Shown here: one piece after another, positions 1-6,783 of the stretch | Layout of the letters: every line of letters begins with the position of its first letter | Position numbering within the stretch: position 1 is the stretch's first letter | NCBI GenBank assembly: GCA_900758895.1 | Contig: CAAETG010000113.1 | Location: 1 to 11,860 of the forward strand | Direction: 5' to 3' | Origin: Bacilli bacterium | GTDB taxonomy: Bacteria; Bacillota_I; Bacilli_A; RF39; UBA660 | Length of the DNA stretch: 11,860 nucleotides | Translations under genes and position numbers: made by a program | Notes under the pieces: generated by a model | The model's database searches: none | What the model was told of the DNA's origin: nothing | The model's input: the letters and a program-made list of their open reading frames with translations, nothing else

Positions 1-135
1 CATGTAATATTGTAATGAATTATGAAGAGATTAAAGAAAGTGGTTTTTTATCCGTCAAACGTTTTACAATTTCTTTTACATAAGATAAGCAATCACTTTC
101 TTTAATCTCTTCATAATTCATTACAATATTACATG
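1..135. repeat. Perfect 42-bp inverted repeat at window edge (probable fold-back artefact)
   Basis: Bases 1-42 are the exact reverse complement of bases 94-135, separated by a 51-base spacer. The right arm lies inside the reading frame of the polC-like gene and codes for an ordinary part of that protein. The left arm copies it back and brings an in-frame stop at 20-22. A perfect long inverted copy at the extreme end of a sequence is typical of a chimeric fold-back read or an assembly end error. A real genomic inversion is possible but less likely. The bases 1-42 should not be trusted as genomic sequence. Confidence 0.9.
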
Positions 136-337
136 GATATTCCCCATTAATTTTATTTTGACAAGATCTTCGTAGTTCGTCTACTTCTTTGATTGGTAAA
201 ACATTTTTAGCATGTAAAAAAACACGAAAGACTTCCTCTTTTTTATTTAAAATCACTTTCTCTATTTCTGTAGATTCCCAACAATCGCTTTTTGATTGAA
301 AATTAATACTTTTAAAGAATGAATGGATATTATGCAT
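20..337 (-). CDS. polC: DNA polymerase III PolC-type alpha subunit, N-terminal fragment (partial, 3' end lost at window edge)
   Basis: Only about 105 residues are present. The middle part (residues about 30-95, with VFRVFLHAKNVLPIKEVDEL and later CLSYVKEIVKRL) resembles the poorly conserved N-terminal domain of Gram-positive PolC, where a short beta-rich stretch ends in LPxxxxxxL and is followed by helices. Exonuclease, PHP and polymerase domains are not in the window, so the call rests on weak N-terminal similarity and on position directly after dnaE. I chose the ATG at 337, because AGGTGG lies five bases upstream; the GTG at 346 sits inside that ribosome binding site. The ATG overlaps the end of dnaE by eight bases, which implies translational coupling. 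The stop at 20-22 lies in the fold-back copy, so real coding sequence ends near base 43 and the true gene continues off the edge. PolC is the main leading-strand replicase of Bacillota. Confidence 0.62.
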   Translation of the reverse strand: MHNIHSFFKSINFQSKSDCWESTEIEKVILNKKEEVFRVFLHAKNVLPIKEVDELRRSCQNKINGEYPCNIVMNYEEIKESDCLSYVKEIVKRLTDKKPLSLISS

Positions 338-3242
338 GAATACCACCTACTACTTTCTGTAATCCATTTATATTAATTTGGTAACTATCAAATCTTTTCG
401 TTACTAATCCTTGTACTGCTATTATATCACCATTTTTGATGTTTTTGATTAAAGAATACCCATTTGGGAAAACAACAAATTCACCGGTTCCGGTTTCATC
501 ACTAGCTGTTATAAAAGCCATATTGTCCCCTTTTTTGGTTTTGATTGTCTTTATTTTTTCAACTAATACAACACATTTTACTCTCTTATCAAAATAAGAT
601 TTTTCTTGTTCTAATTTCATAATACTTTTATCTTGAAATTTGCTGGTTGGATGATTAGTTACATAAAAGCCATAAGAATTTAATTCTTTTTCTCTTAATT
701 CTTCTTCCTCATATTCTTCCCTATTTTCAATTATTGGTTTCATTACAAAGGAAGCATCCAGATCACTAATGAGGCCAGCATAATTAATCGCTGCATCTAA
801 GTTCTCTATCATTGCTTTTTTAGTTAGATGAAAAGAGTCTAAGGCTCCCGCGTCAATGAGAGCAGCAATCGTTTTTTTATTATTACTTTTTCCATATATT
901 CTAGCAACAAAATCTAAGTAATCTTTAAAATTGCCATTATTTTTTCGCTCTTCTAATATGGCAGAGGAAGCAGTGATTCCTAAATTTTTGATACTGCCGA
1001 GAGGAATCATTAAGCTACTTCCGATTACTTTGTAAGTAGAATCAGCTTTATTTACATCTGGTTTCAAAATTTTGATTTCTTTTTTTCTTGCTTCATCAAT
1101 GTATTCTTTCGTTTTGATTTCGCTTCCTAGACTCATATTTAGTAAATTTGTAATAAAATAAATAGGATATTTTACTTTTAAATAAGCCATTTGATAACCG
1201 ATTAGAGCATAGCTAACAGAATGAGCTTTATTAAAACCATAATTAGCAAATTTTAAAATTAAATCATAGATTTGCGTGGCAATTTCTTGTTTATATCCTC
1301 TTTTTATGGCATTCTGAATAAAATGTTCTTTATCCTCTAAAATGACACTTTCTTTTTTCTTAGACATGGCTCTTCTTATGTTGTCTGCTTCGGCATATGT
1401 ATATCCACCTACTTTTACTAGTATTTGCATTACTTGTTCTTGATAGACAATTACACCATATGTTTCTTTTAAAATTGGTTCCAAATCAGGATCTAAATAG
1501 CTTACCTTTTCTTCCCCATGTTTTCTTCTTACAAATAGATCAATGTTATTCATAGGTCCAGGGCGAAATAATGCTACACTGGCAACTAAATCAGAAAAAC
1601 TAGATGGTTTTAACTTTTTCATTAAATTTTTCATGCCACTACTTTCGTATTGAAAAATTCCTTCTGTATCCGCATTACTAAATAACCTAAAAATTTCAGA
1701 ATCATTTAAATTGATTTTGTTTAGATCTAGCGTTTTGCCAGTATTTTCTTTGATTAAATCTAATACATTTGCAATAATTGTTAAATTTCTTAAAGCTAAA
1801 AAGTCCATTTTTAAAAGACCAAGAGGCTCTAAATATTCCATGGTAACACCAGTCATAAAAATATCAGAATTAAAGTTAAGTGGTATTACTTCATCTAAAG
1901 GGATACTTGCTATTACAACTCCGGCAGCATGAGTTGAGATATGTCTTTTTAATCCTTCCAGTTTTAAAGCAATTTGATAAACTTCTTTTAAGGCACTATT
2001 TTGATAGAGAAAATCTTTTATTTCTCTTTTTTCTAGATTTTCTTTTAAAGATGTTTTGGCATCAATAAAACCGACAAATCGATCCATTAATCCAGAATCT
2101 ATTTCTAAAATACGCCCAGAATCTCTTAAAGCTTGTTTACTTGCAAGTGTTCCAAAAGTCATGATTGGTGCTACATTTTTATGGCCATATTTTTCTCTTA
2201 CATAATCAATTACTTGTCCTCTTTTGGTATATTCAAAATCAATGTCAATATCTGGCATTGTGATTCGCTCTGGGTTTAAGAAACGCTCAAATAATAAATG
2301 ATATTTCATTGGGTCGACATCGGTAATCCCAACTGAAAAACTGACAAGAGAACCGGCTGCACTTCCTCTTCCAGGTCCTACTAAAATATTATTTTTTTTC
2401 GCATATAAAACATAATCATAAACAATTAAAAAATAGTCAACAAACCCCATTTTTTTAATTACTTGCAATTCATAGTTTAATCTTTCTTGATATTCTTTTG
2501 GTACTATACCATTTAATCTTTTGATCAGTCCTTTTTTCGCCAAATTGCTTAAATAATCAAAAGAATTGATATCTTTGTTATAAATGGGGATATAATTTCC
2601 TTTTTTATTGATATCTAAATGAATGTCTTTGATAAAATTTTCGGTTGTTTCTTCATCTTCTTTTCTTACTAGTAAATTTAAATCATAGGCATCATAATTT
2701 TCAGTTATTTCTCTTGCTAAGCAACCTTTATTGATTGCTTCTAAATATTTTAAATAAATAGTGTCTTCCTTTGCTAGACATCTTGCTTCTTTTATATAAA
2801 CACAATTTTCTGTTTTTAATAAAGCTTCCATTTTTTCAGTATCATTTCTGTAACATAAATAAGCATTAGGGAATCTGTTTCGTAATTCATAAGATGCTCT
2901 GGGTAAAACTATTTTTATATTTGATAGATAATCAGTTATAGTATTCCATGTTAGTTCTTTGGTTTCTTTTAAGGTATGGATTTTTAGTAAATTTTGATAA
3001 CCAGTATTATTAATTGGATACAGTAAGATTTCATAATTATCTATATTTATCTTTAAACCGATCACTGGTTTTAAATGATTTGCCGTCATCTTCGTGTAAA
3101 ATTCCATTACTCCATATAAGTTTTCATCACAAATTGCACAACTGGTGATATGATGCTTTTTTAAGAAAGAAATTAAGGCATCTATTTTAATTGTACTTTT
3201 AAGTAAGCTATATTCCGTAACTATTTTTAATGGTACAAACAT
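330..3242 (-). CDS. dnaE: DNA polymerase III subunit alpha, DnaE type
   Basis: This is the DnaE replicase (C-family polymerase), which in PolC-containing bacteria extends RNA primers, mainly on the lagging strand, before PolC takes over. The N-terminus (residues 1 to about 65) is a PHP domain with EYSLL and a PVIGL motif. GPGRGSAAGS lies near residue 287, the catalytic PDIDIDF near 328-334, and the third active-site aspartate in KMDFLALRN near 477. ALFRPGPM, YGVIVYQEQVMQI and GFNKAHSVSYALI follow in family order. An OB-fold nucleic-acid binding domain occupies roughly residues 884-950. At 970 aa it is shorter than Bacillus subtilis DnaE (about 1,115 aa), as often in reduced genomes. The PHP metal site looks degraded: the usual H-S near the start is V-T and the following D-D is D-E. 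The start ATG has a GGGGTGAT ribosome binding site. The gene is first in a dnaE-polC operon with its own promoter. Confidence 0.97.
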   Translation of the reverse strand: MFVPLKIVTEYSLLKSTIKIDALISFLKKHHITSCAICDENLYGVMEFYTKMTANHLKPVIGLKINIDNYEILLYPINNTGYQNLLKIHTLKETKELTWNTITDYLSNIKIVLPRASYELRNRFPNAYLCYRNDTEKMEALLKTENCVYIKEARCLAKEDTIYLKYLEAINKGCLAREITENYDAYDLNLLVRKEDEETTENFIKDIHLDINKKGNYIPIYNKDINSFDYLSNLAKKGLIKRLNGIVPKEYQERLNYELQVIKKMGFVDYFLIVYDYVLYAKKNNILVGPGRGSAAGSLVSFSVGITDVDPMKYHLLFERFLNPERITMPDIDIDFEYTKRGQVIDYVREKYGHKNVAPIMTFGTLASKQALRDSGRILEIDSGLMDRFVGFIDAKTSLKENLEKREIKDFLYQNSALKEVYQIALKLEGLKRHISTHAAGVVIASIPLDEVIPLNFNSDIFMTGVTMEYLEPLGLLKMDFLALRNLTIIANVLDLIKENTGKTLDLNKINLNDSEIFRLFSNADTEGIFQYESSGMKNLMKKLKPSSFSDLVASVALFRPGPMNNIDLFVRRKHGEEKVSYLDPDLEPILKETYGVIVYQEQVMQILVKVGGYTYAEADNIRRAMSKKKESVILEDKEHFIQNAIKRGYKQEIATQIYDLILKFANYGFNKAHSVSYALIGYQMAYLKVKYPIYFITNLLNMSLGSEIKTKEYIDEARKKEIKILKPDVNKADSTYKVIGSSLMIPLGSIKNLGITASSAILEERKNNGNFKDYLDFVARIYGKSNNKKTIAALIDAGALDSFHLTKKAMIENLDAAINYAGLISDLDASFVMKPIIENREEYEEEELREKELNSYGFYVTNHPTSKFQDKSIMKLEQEKSYFDKRVKCVVLVEKIKTIKTKKGDNMAFITASDETGTGEFVVFPNGYSLIKNIKNGDIIAVQGLVTKRFDSYQININGLQKVVGGIHA

Positions 3243-3262
3243 AATATCACCCCACTATAAAT

Positions 3263-3271
3263 ATTATAACA
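3263..3271 (-). promoter_or_regulatory. Extended -10 promoter for dnaE
   Basis: TGTTATAAT on the minus strand fits the TGnTATAAT extended -10 element exactly. The hexamer 17 bases upstream is only TTTTTT, so the promoter would depend on the extended -10. Predicted transcription start is near 3256, giving a short leader with the ribosome binding site at about 3248-3255. It lies just downstream of the efp terminator, as expected for a separate transcript. Confidence 0.6.
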
Positions 3272-3283
3272 AAAGTGGACATT

Positions 3284-3308
3284 AAAAAAAAGAGTTTGAT
3301 ACCCTTTT
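3284..3308 (-). terminator. Intrinsic terminator after efp
   Basis: On the minus strand an eight-pair stem (plus-strand arms 3288-3295 and 3301-3308, one G-U pair, loop of five) is followed by a run of T residues read from 3290 down to 3284. It lies about 25 bases after the efp stop and closes the rpmG-efp operon. Confidence 0.75.
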
Positions 3309-3332
3309 TACTTTAAAAAATTATATTTAAAA

Positions 3333-3893
3333 TTAAGCTCTTGATGAGTATTTACCGTCTTTCGTAGAAACAATAATTTTTTCACCTTGATTGATAAATA
3401 ATGGTACTTTTAGTGTATAACCAGTTTCAATCGTTGCATCTTTTTGGGCATTATTTGTAGTATTACCCTTTACTGCTGGTTCTGTTTCAATTACTTCATA
3501 CTCTACTTTTTCAGGTAAACTAATTCCTAAGATTTCACCTTCATAATAATCTACTGTAATATCTAATCCTTCTTTAATGAATTTTACTTGATCACCAAGT
3601 ACTTTGGTAGATATTTCAACTTGCTCATATGTTTCATTATTCATAAATACATAGTTATCGCCAGCTTGATATAGATATTGCATTGGCATTCTATCGATAT
3701 GAGCTTTTTGAATCTTGATATTTGTATTGTATGTATCTTCTGTAATAGAACCAGTTCTTAGATTACGAAGTTTCATTCTTACGAATGCAGATCCTTTTCC
3801 TGGTTTTACATGTTGGAATTCGACAATTTGATATAGGTTATTATCCATAATAATTGTCATACCATTTTTAATATCATTAATATTAATATTCAT
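3333..3893 (-). CDS. efp: Translation elongation factor P
   Basis: EF-P binds between the P and E sites of the ribosome and relieves stalling at consecutive prolines. The 186-aa length is standard. Domain I carries the loop VKPGKGSAFV; its tip lysine (K33) is the residue that is modified after translation in many bacteria. Domain III ends with the family signature (TEPAVKG, then ATIETG, VPLFINQGEKI and a C-terminal GKYSSR). No modification enzyme gene is in the window, so the type of modification cannot be told. The ATG has GAGGAG upstream, and that ribosome binding site also contains the stop region of the preceding small gene (stop at 3899-3901), so translation is likely coupled. It is last in the rpmG-small gene-efp operon. 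Confidence 0.98.
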   Translation of the reverse strand: MNININDIKNGMTIIMDNNLYQIVEFQHVKPGKGSAFVRMKLRNLRTGSITEDTYNTNIKIQKAHIDRMPMQYLYQAGDNYVFMNNETYEQVEISTKVLGDQVKFIKEGLDITVDYYEGEILGISLPEKVEYEVIETEPAVKGNTTNNAQKDATIETGYTLKVPLFINQGEKIIVSTKDGKYSSRA

Positions 3894-3898
3894 ACTCT

Positions 3899-4060
3899 CT
3901 ACTCCTCACTTTTTGTAAATATTCCAAATCTTTTTTTCTTTTGTCTCATCGGTGGTTTCGTCGTTAAATAAGCGTTTGTCTTATTCTCACTTGCACGACC
4001 CATTACAGCGATGATGGTTGGATAACTCTTCGTTGTTTTTTGCAATTTATGTTTTGGCAT
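3899..4060 (-). CDS. Small basic protein between rpmG and efp, unknown function (53 aa)
   Basis: An unrecognised 53-aa frame begins MPKHKLQKTT and ends FTKSEE. It has ten lysines and three arginines against only three acidic residues, with a basic patch RQKKKR near residues 39-44, and no membrane segment. A G-rich ribosome binding site (GGAGTGGGGG) lies upstream of the ATG. The gene starts about 30 bases after the rpmG stop, and its stop codon lies within the ribosome binding region of efp, five bases before the efp ATG. This tight packing between two translation genes argues that it is a real gene and suggests, by inference only, a ribosome- or RNA-associated role. I cannot name a family. 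The alternative is a translated spacer that only couples efp translation. Confidence 0.7.
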   Translation of the reverse strand: MPKHKLQKTTKSYPTIIAVMGRASENKTNAYLTTKPPMRQKKKRFGIFTKSEE

Positions 4061-4089
4061 GATTTTCCCCCACTCCACTTTATTTTATG

Positions 4090-4254
4090 TTATTTCTTTT
4101 CTTTTACTACTTGATGTTTACGACATTTATTGCAATACTTCTTTATTTCTAAACGATCAGGAGTATTCTTTTTGTTTTTGCTTGTGCATCTTATTTCGTT
4201 ACCACATACTGTACATCTTAAAGTAACATAATTTCTATTTTCATTTTTTGCCAT
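4090..4254 (-). CDS. rpmG: 50S ribosomal protein L33
   Basis: The 54-aa protein has the L33 pattern: a basic small protein beginning MAKNENRNYVTLRC, with two CxxC pairs (C14-C17 and C41-C44) that form a zinc ribbon, and a conserved stretch around KNTPDRLEIKKYC. Because all four cysteines are present it is the zinc-binding (C+) form; many Bacilli also have a zinc-free paralogue for zinc limitation. A near-perfect ribosome binding site, AAAGGAGGTG, precedes the ATG. It follows the PBP gene closely but has its own strong promoter. It heads the rpmG-small gene-efp operon. Confidence 0.97.
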   Translation of the reverse strand: MAKNENRNYVTLRCTVCGNEIRCTSKNKKNTPDRLEIKKYCNKCRKHQVVKEKK

Positions 4255-4285
4255 GAGGACACCTCCTTTTAAGTAAGCTAGTAGT

Positions 4286-4314
4286 ATTATATCATTAAAT
4301 TAGTCACTTGAAAA
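4286..4314 (-). promoter_or_regulatory. Promoter for the rpmG operon
   Basis: On the minus strand TTTTCA (4309-4314), a 17-base spacer and TATAAT (4286-4291) are present, with TG one base before the -10 (TGATATAAT, extended -10). The predicted start is near 4279, giving a leader of about 25 bases that holds the AAAGGAGGTG site. The -35 lies inside the last codons of the PBP gene, so rpmG can be transcribed without it. Confidence 0.7.
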
Positions 4315-6264
4315 GAGAAAATCGTTGATCCTTCGAGCAATTAAGCGATTTACTGGGGAGCGATATTTACTAGAACTATCTAAATTGCTGGTGTTAGGAC
4401 TTATGACCACGATTGAATACTTAGGATTATCAAAAGGTGCATACATCAAGAATGTATTACTTAGAACGTAAGATTCTAGGGTTCCGTCATAATCACTATC
4501 AATGTAGGATTCGCTTGTACCAGTTTTCCCAGCCGCGGCAATACTCTGATTGATATACCAATATCCGGTTCCACTTTTCATGACACTTCGAAACCCTTCT
4601 TGAATTCGTTCTAAATATTTACTTTCTAAATTCACTTTATTTAACTCCTCAACATTTCTTGTTATGACTACCTCATCATCTTCTTTGATGCTATTCATCA
4701 AACTTAATTTTAGACGAGAGCCATTATTAGCAATCGTGTTAATATATTGAAGTAATTCGACTGGTGTATATAAATCATATTGGCCAATAGCGAGATTCAT
4801 TAGTAGGTCAGGAGCAATTGTTGTTCCTTTTAGTCCTGTACTTTCGCCTGGTAAGTCAATTCCGGTTGATGTGCCAAGGCCAAAAGAAGCAAAAGTATTA
4901 CGATATGTGTTAAAATGTTCAAGTGATGCTTCTGCTTTCATATTATATGTGTAATCATAGCCCATGATACCTAGAGCAATAATAAATTGATAATAATTGG
5001 AACTTAAGGCTAACGCTTCAATATCATTTAGTGAGCCTAATCTTTTATAAGAACACTTAGCCGGCATGTTTGCTAGTTTTACACAACTATCCGTCATTGT
5101 ACTACCGATATCAATTATCCCATTTTGATAACCGACAGCCATGGATGCTCCTTTAACAGCACTACCAACAGTATAAGCATTCTTAATTACTTTAATACTT
5201 ACATCTTGAAATGATTGCTCTTTACCATTGGTAATTAAGCGAATACCAGCGATTGCTTTCATTCCACCAGTTGTAGGATCACTTACTAAAACATATGATT
5301 CTTTATAAAATTCCGTATTTGCCGTCTTTTTTGCTTTTAGCATTTCTTCTTTAATCGCCTTTTCCACTTCTAATTGAATTTCGATATCGATTTCAAGGAC
5401 AAGATCCTTTCCCCTTTTAGCAGCACTTACTAATTCTAACGTGTTATTACTTCCTACTTTATAAACGGCTTTTTCTCCTTTTAAATATTCTTCGTAATAC
5501 TCTTCTAAACCACTAATACCTACTTTATCGGTCAGGCTATAGCCTTCTTTTAATAAATCTTGTTTTTCGGCCGGTAAAGATGAAGATATTTCCCCAAAAA
5601 TCGTTTTTAAGGTTTCATCATATACATAAACTCTTGACCATTCCATTTCGCCAAATATTCCAGGCAAATTACTTTCTAAAATACTTGCGTAAACTTCATC
5701 ACTTACCTTGTTTATTAAACATTTATTGTCATAACTATAACCATCATTCATTAAAAAATAAAAATAAGAACTATATTTTTCGAGTGGCGTCATTTTACTT
5801 AGCATATCTTCAGTAATACGCTCTAATTTCATTTTTTCTAACTCATCACTTGTTATTTTTCTTTCATTATAAAGTTCATATTCTTCGACTGTTATTAGCG
5901 CATCTACTTTGTCTTTGTATTTGATCATATAAAAATCTTTTAATTTTGATTCTGGATATTCATATTCATAATTTGTTAATTCGACTAATTTTTCAGCAAC
6001 CTGTAATTCATCTTGTAAGGTAATACTTGCCGGTTTGTGATAATAAATCGTATTGACACCAATATTATCTACTAAAACATTGCCATTTATATCTAATATT
6101 CTACCTCTGGGAGCAGACGTACCAGTTACATATATTTCATTAATTGCCTCTGCTTCTTTTAAATAGTATTCTTTGTTATGATAAGCTAAATCATAGACGC
6201 GATAAATAAAAAAAGCAAATATCGATATTAATAGAAAGCTAATCATGATTACTTTTTTAGGCAT
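4300..6264 (-). CDS. Class B penicillin-binding protein (PBP2-like D,D-transpeptidase)
   Basis: This enzyme cross-links peptidoglycan stem peptides on the outer face of the membrane. One N-terminal anchor (residues about 4-24 of the shorter form) is followed by the class B signature APRGRILDINGNVL and a dimerisation/linker domain including GISGLEEYYEEYLKG. Counting from the upstream ATG at 6276, the transpeptidase domain has SAVK (catalytic S372, K375), SSN (425-427) and KTG (584-586); all three active-site motifs are intact. I prefer the ATG at 6264, since GGTGAAG lies just upstream of it, while the ATG at 6276 has no ribosome binding site. There is no PASTA domain, which separates it from PBP2x-like proteins. 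Whether it serves elongation or division cannot be settled from the sequence. rpmG follows it at a short distance. Confidence 0.95.
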   Translation of the reverse strand: MPKKVIMISFLLISIFAFFIYRVYDLAYHNKEYYLKEAEAINEIYVTGTSAPRGRILDINGNVLVDNIGVNTIYYHKPASITLQDELQVAEKLVELTNYEYEYPESKLKDFYMIKYKDKVDALITVEEYELYNERKITSDELEKMKLERITEDMLSKMTPLEKYSSYFYFLMNDGYSYDNKCLINKVSDEVYASILESNLPGIFGEMEWSRVYVYDETLKTIFGEISSSLPAEKQDLLKEGYSLTDKVGISGLEEYYEEYLKGEKAVYKVGSNNTLELVSAAKRGKDLVLEIDIEIQLEVEKAIKEEMLKAKKTANTEFYKESYVLVSDPTTGGMKAIAGIRLITNGKEQSFQDVSIKVIKNAYTVGSAVKGASMAVGYQNGIIDIGSTMTDSCVKLANMPAKCSYKRLGSLNDIEALALSSNYYQFIIALGIMGYDYTYNMKAEASLEHFNTYRNTFASFGLGTSTGIDLPGESTGLKGTTIAPDLLMNLAIGQYDLYTPVELLQYINTIANNGSRLKLSLMNSIKEDDEVVITRNVEELNKVNLESKYLERIQEGFRSVMKSGTGYWYINQSIAAAGKTGTSESYIDSDYDGTLESYVLSNTFLMYAPFDNPKYSIVVISPNTSNLDSSSKYRSPVNRLIARRINDFLFSSD

Positions 6265-6326
6265 AAACTTCACCATTATTAGTATTTAAAAAATTAGTTT
6301 TTTCATACAATATATTAGGTGATATA

Positions 6327-6587
6327 ATGTACAATTTAATTAAAGCATATATGGGAAGAATGACAGTTGGAGATGTCAATAATTTTGCTCTTAGTAAAAA
6401 TATTCATTTAAGCAATGAAGAGCTTAACTTTGTTTATGATTTTATTCAAAAAAATTGGGAACAAGTTGTCAAAAATCCAAAATTATTAAATTTAGACCGT
6501 TATCAAGATCGTTTTAGTAAAGAAAATTTTGAAAAAATAAAAAAGCTATTTTTAGAGTATAGCGCTCGTTATTCTTCTTTTATTTAA
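6327..6587 (+). CDS. DUF2624/YqfT-like small protein (86 aa)
   Basis: This is the only longer plus-strand gene. It encodes a helical, charged 86-aa protein without membrane segments or cysteines. The order of features (an N-terminal helix with a short TVGDVNNFALSKNI segment, then LSNEELNFVYDFIQKNW and a basic helical tail) resembles the DUF2624 family of Bacilli, for example B. subtilis YqfT. In B. subtilis that gene lies beside the endonuclease IV gene yqfS, and here nfo lies 370 bases further on in the opposite direction, which mildly supports the assignment. Function is unknown. A good ribosome binding site (AGGTGAT at 6317-6323) precedes the ATG, and a strong terminator starts at the stop codon. 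Confidence 0.8.
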   Translation: MYNLIKAYMGRMTVGDVNNFALSKNIHLSNEELNFVYDFIQKNWEQVVKNPKLLNLDRYQDRFSKENFEKIKKLFLEYSARYSSFI

Positions 6588-6609
6588 CTTCTTTTTAAGA
6601 AGTTTTTTA
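6586..6609 (+). terminator. Intrinsic terminator of the DUF2624-like gene
   Basis: A perfect eight-pair stem, AACTTCTT (6586-6593) and AAGAAGTT (6597-6604), with a three-base loop is followed by a T run. The stop codon TAA is part of the left arm. It separates the gene from the downstream toxin-like locus. Confidence 0.85.
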
Positions 6610-6631
6610 TATGTCGAAAATATATGTCGAA
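6608..6631 (+). repeat. Tandem direct repeat TATATGTCGAA
   Basis: TATATGTCGAA occurs at 6608-6618 and again at 6621-6631, with a 13-base period. It lies just upstream of the predicted toxin promoter and could be an operator or simply a remnant of slippage. No function can be assigned from sequence. Confidence 0.6.
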
Positions 6632-6650
6632 CTTTGTCATACGCTTTTTC

Positions 6651-6679
6651 TTGCTTTTTTTCATAGTATCATTCATAAT
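6651..6679 (+). promoter_or_regulatory. Predicted promoter of the toxin-like transcript
   Basis: TTGCTT (6651-6656), a 17-base spacer and CATAAT (6674-6679) form a plausible vegetative promoter. The predicted start, near 6685-6687, falls exactly at the beginning of the CGTTATCCA repeat, so the transcript would begin with the repeat. This leaves a 5' untranslated region of roughly 75 bases before the leader frame. Confidence 0.55.
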
Positions 6680-6686
6680 AGATAAT

Positions 6687-6701
6687 CGTTATCCAGTATG
6701 G
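6687..6701 (+). repeat. Direct repeat, left copy (CGTTATCCA-GTA-TGG)
   Basis: This matches the copy at 6887-6901 in 12 of 15 positions; the only differences are the three central bases. The two copies are exactly 200 bp apart. The left copy would lie at the 5' end of the toxin-like mRNA. It is followed by an unusually GC-rich stretch (6700-6711, with palindrome GGCGCC) in a very AT-rich setting. The arrangement recalls the direct repeats at which the two RNAs of par/Fst loci pair. Confidence 0.75.
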
Positions 6702-6722
6702 CGGCGCCTGCTTTCTTTTATG

Positions 6723-6738
6723 AGTAATTTAAATTACT
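6723..6738 (+). other. Perfect palindrome in the toxin leader
   Basis: AGTAATTTAAATTACT is fully self-complementary. As RNA it can form a small AT-only hairpin upstream of the first ribosome binding site (CAGGGGG, 6748-6754). On its own it would be a weak structure. Confidence 0.5.
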
Positions 6739-6759
6739 TGAAATATTCAGGGGGTTTTT

Positions 6760-6783
6760 ATGAAAGTAGGAGGATGTAAATGA
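6760..6783 (+). CDS. Leader peptide MKVGGCK overlapping the toxin-like gene
   Basis: A seven-codon frame starts at an ATG preceded by a G-rich ribosome binding site (CAGGGGG, five-base spacer). Its stop TGA overlaps the ATG of the next frame in ATGA. Its Val-Gly-Gly codons themselves supply the AGGAGG ribosome binding site (6768-6773) of that frame. Translating the leader would therefore both occupy and then re-initiate at the downstream start. This resembles the coupling leader frames of some type I toxins such as mok of hok/sok. It may act only in regulation, not as a peptide. Confidence 0.5.
   Translation: MKVGGCK

Noticed and set aside
1711..1932. Plus-strand open frame of 73 codons opposite dnaE
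   Set aside because: It lies fully antisense to conserved dnaE coding sequence, has no ribosome binding site and its composition reflects the other strand.
1880..2068. Plus-strand open frame of 62 codons opposite dnaE
   Set aside because: Antisense shadow of dnaE, overlapping another shadow frame, with no family resemblance.
4013..4027. Third match to the GTTATCCA repeat (inverted)
   Set aside because: It lies inside the 53-aa gene's coding sequence, lacks the TGG part in the right place and has no partner nearby; probably chance.
5580..5816. Plus-strand open frame of 78 codons opposite the PBP gene
   Set aside because: Antisense to a conserved gene, with no ribosome binding site or recognisable motif.
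6277..6326. Divergent promoters between the PBP gene and the 86-aa gene
   Set aside because: TACAAT at 6306-6311 could be a -10, but no acceptable -35 is found on either strand; the AT-rich sequence gives many partial matches.
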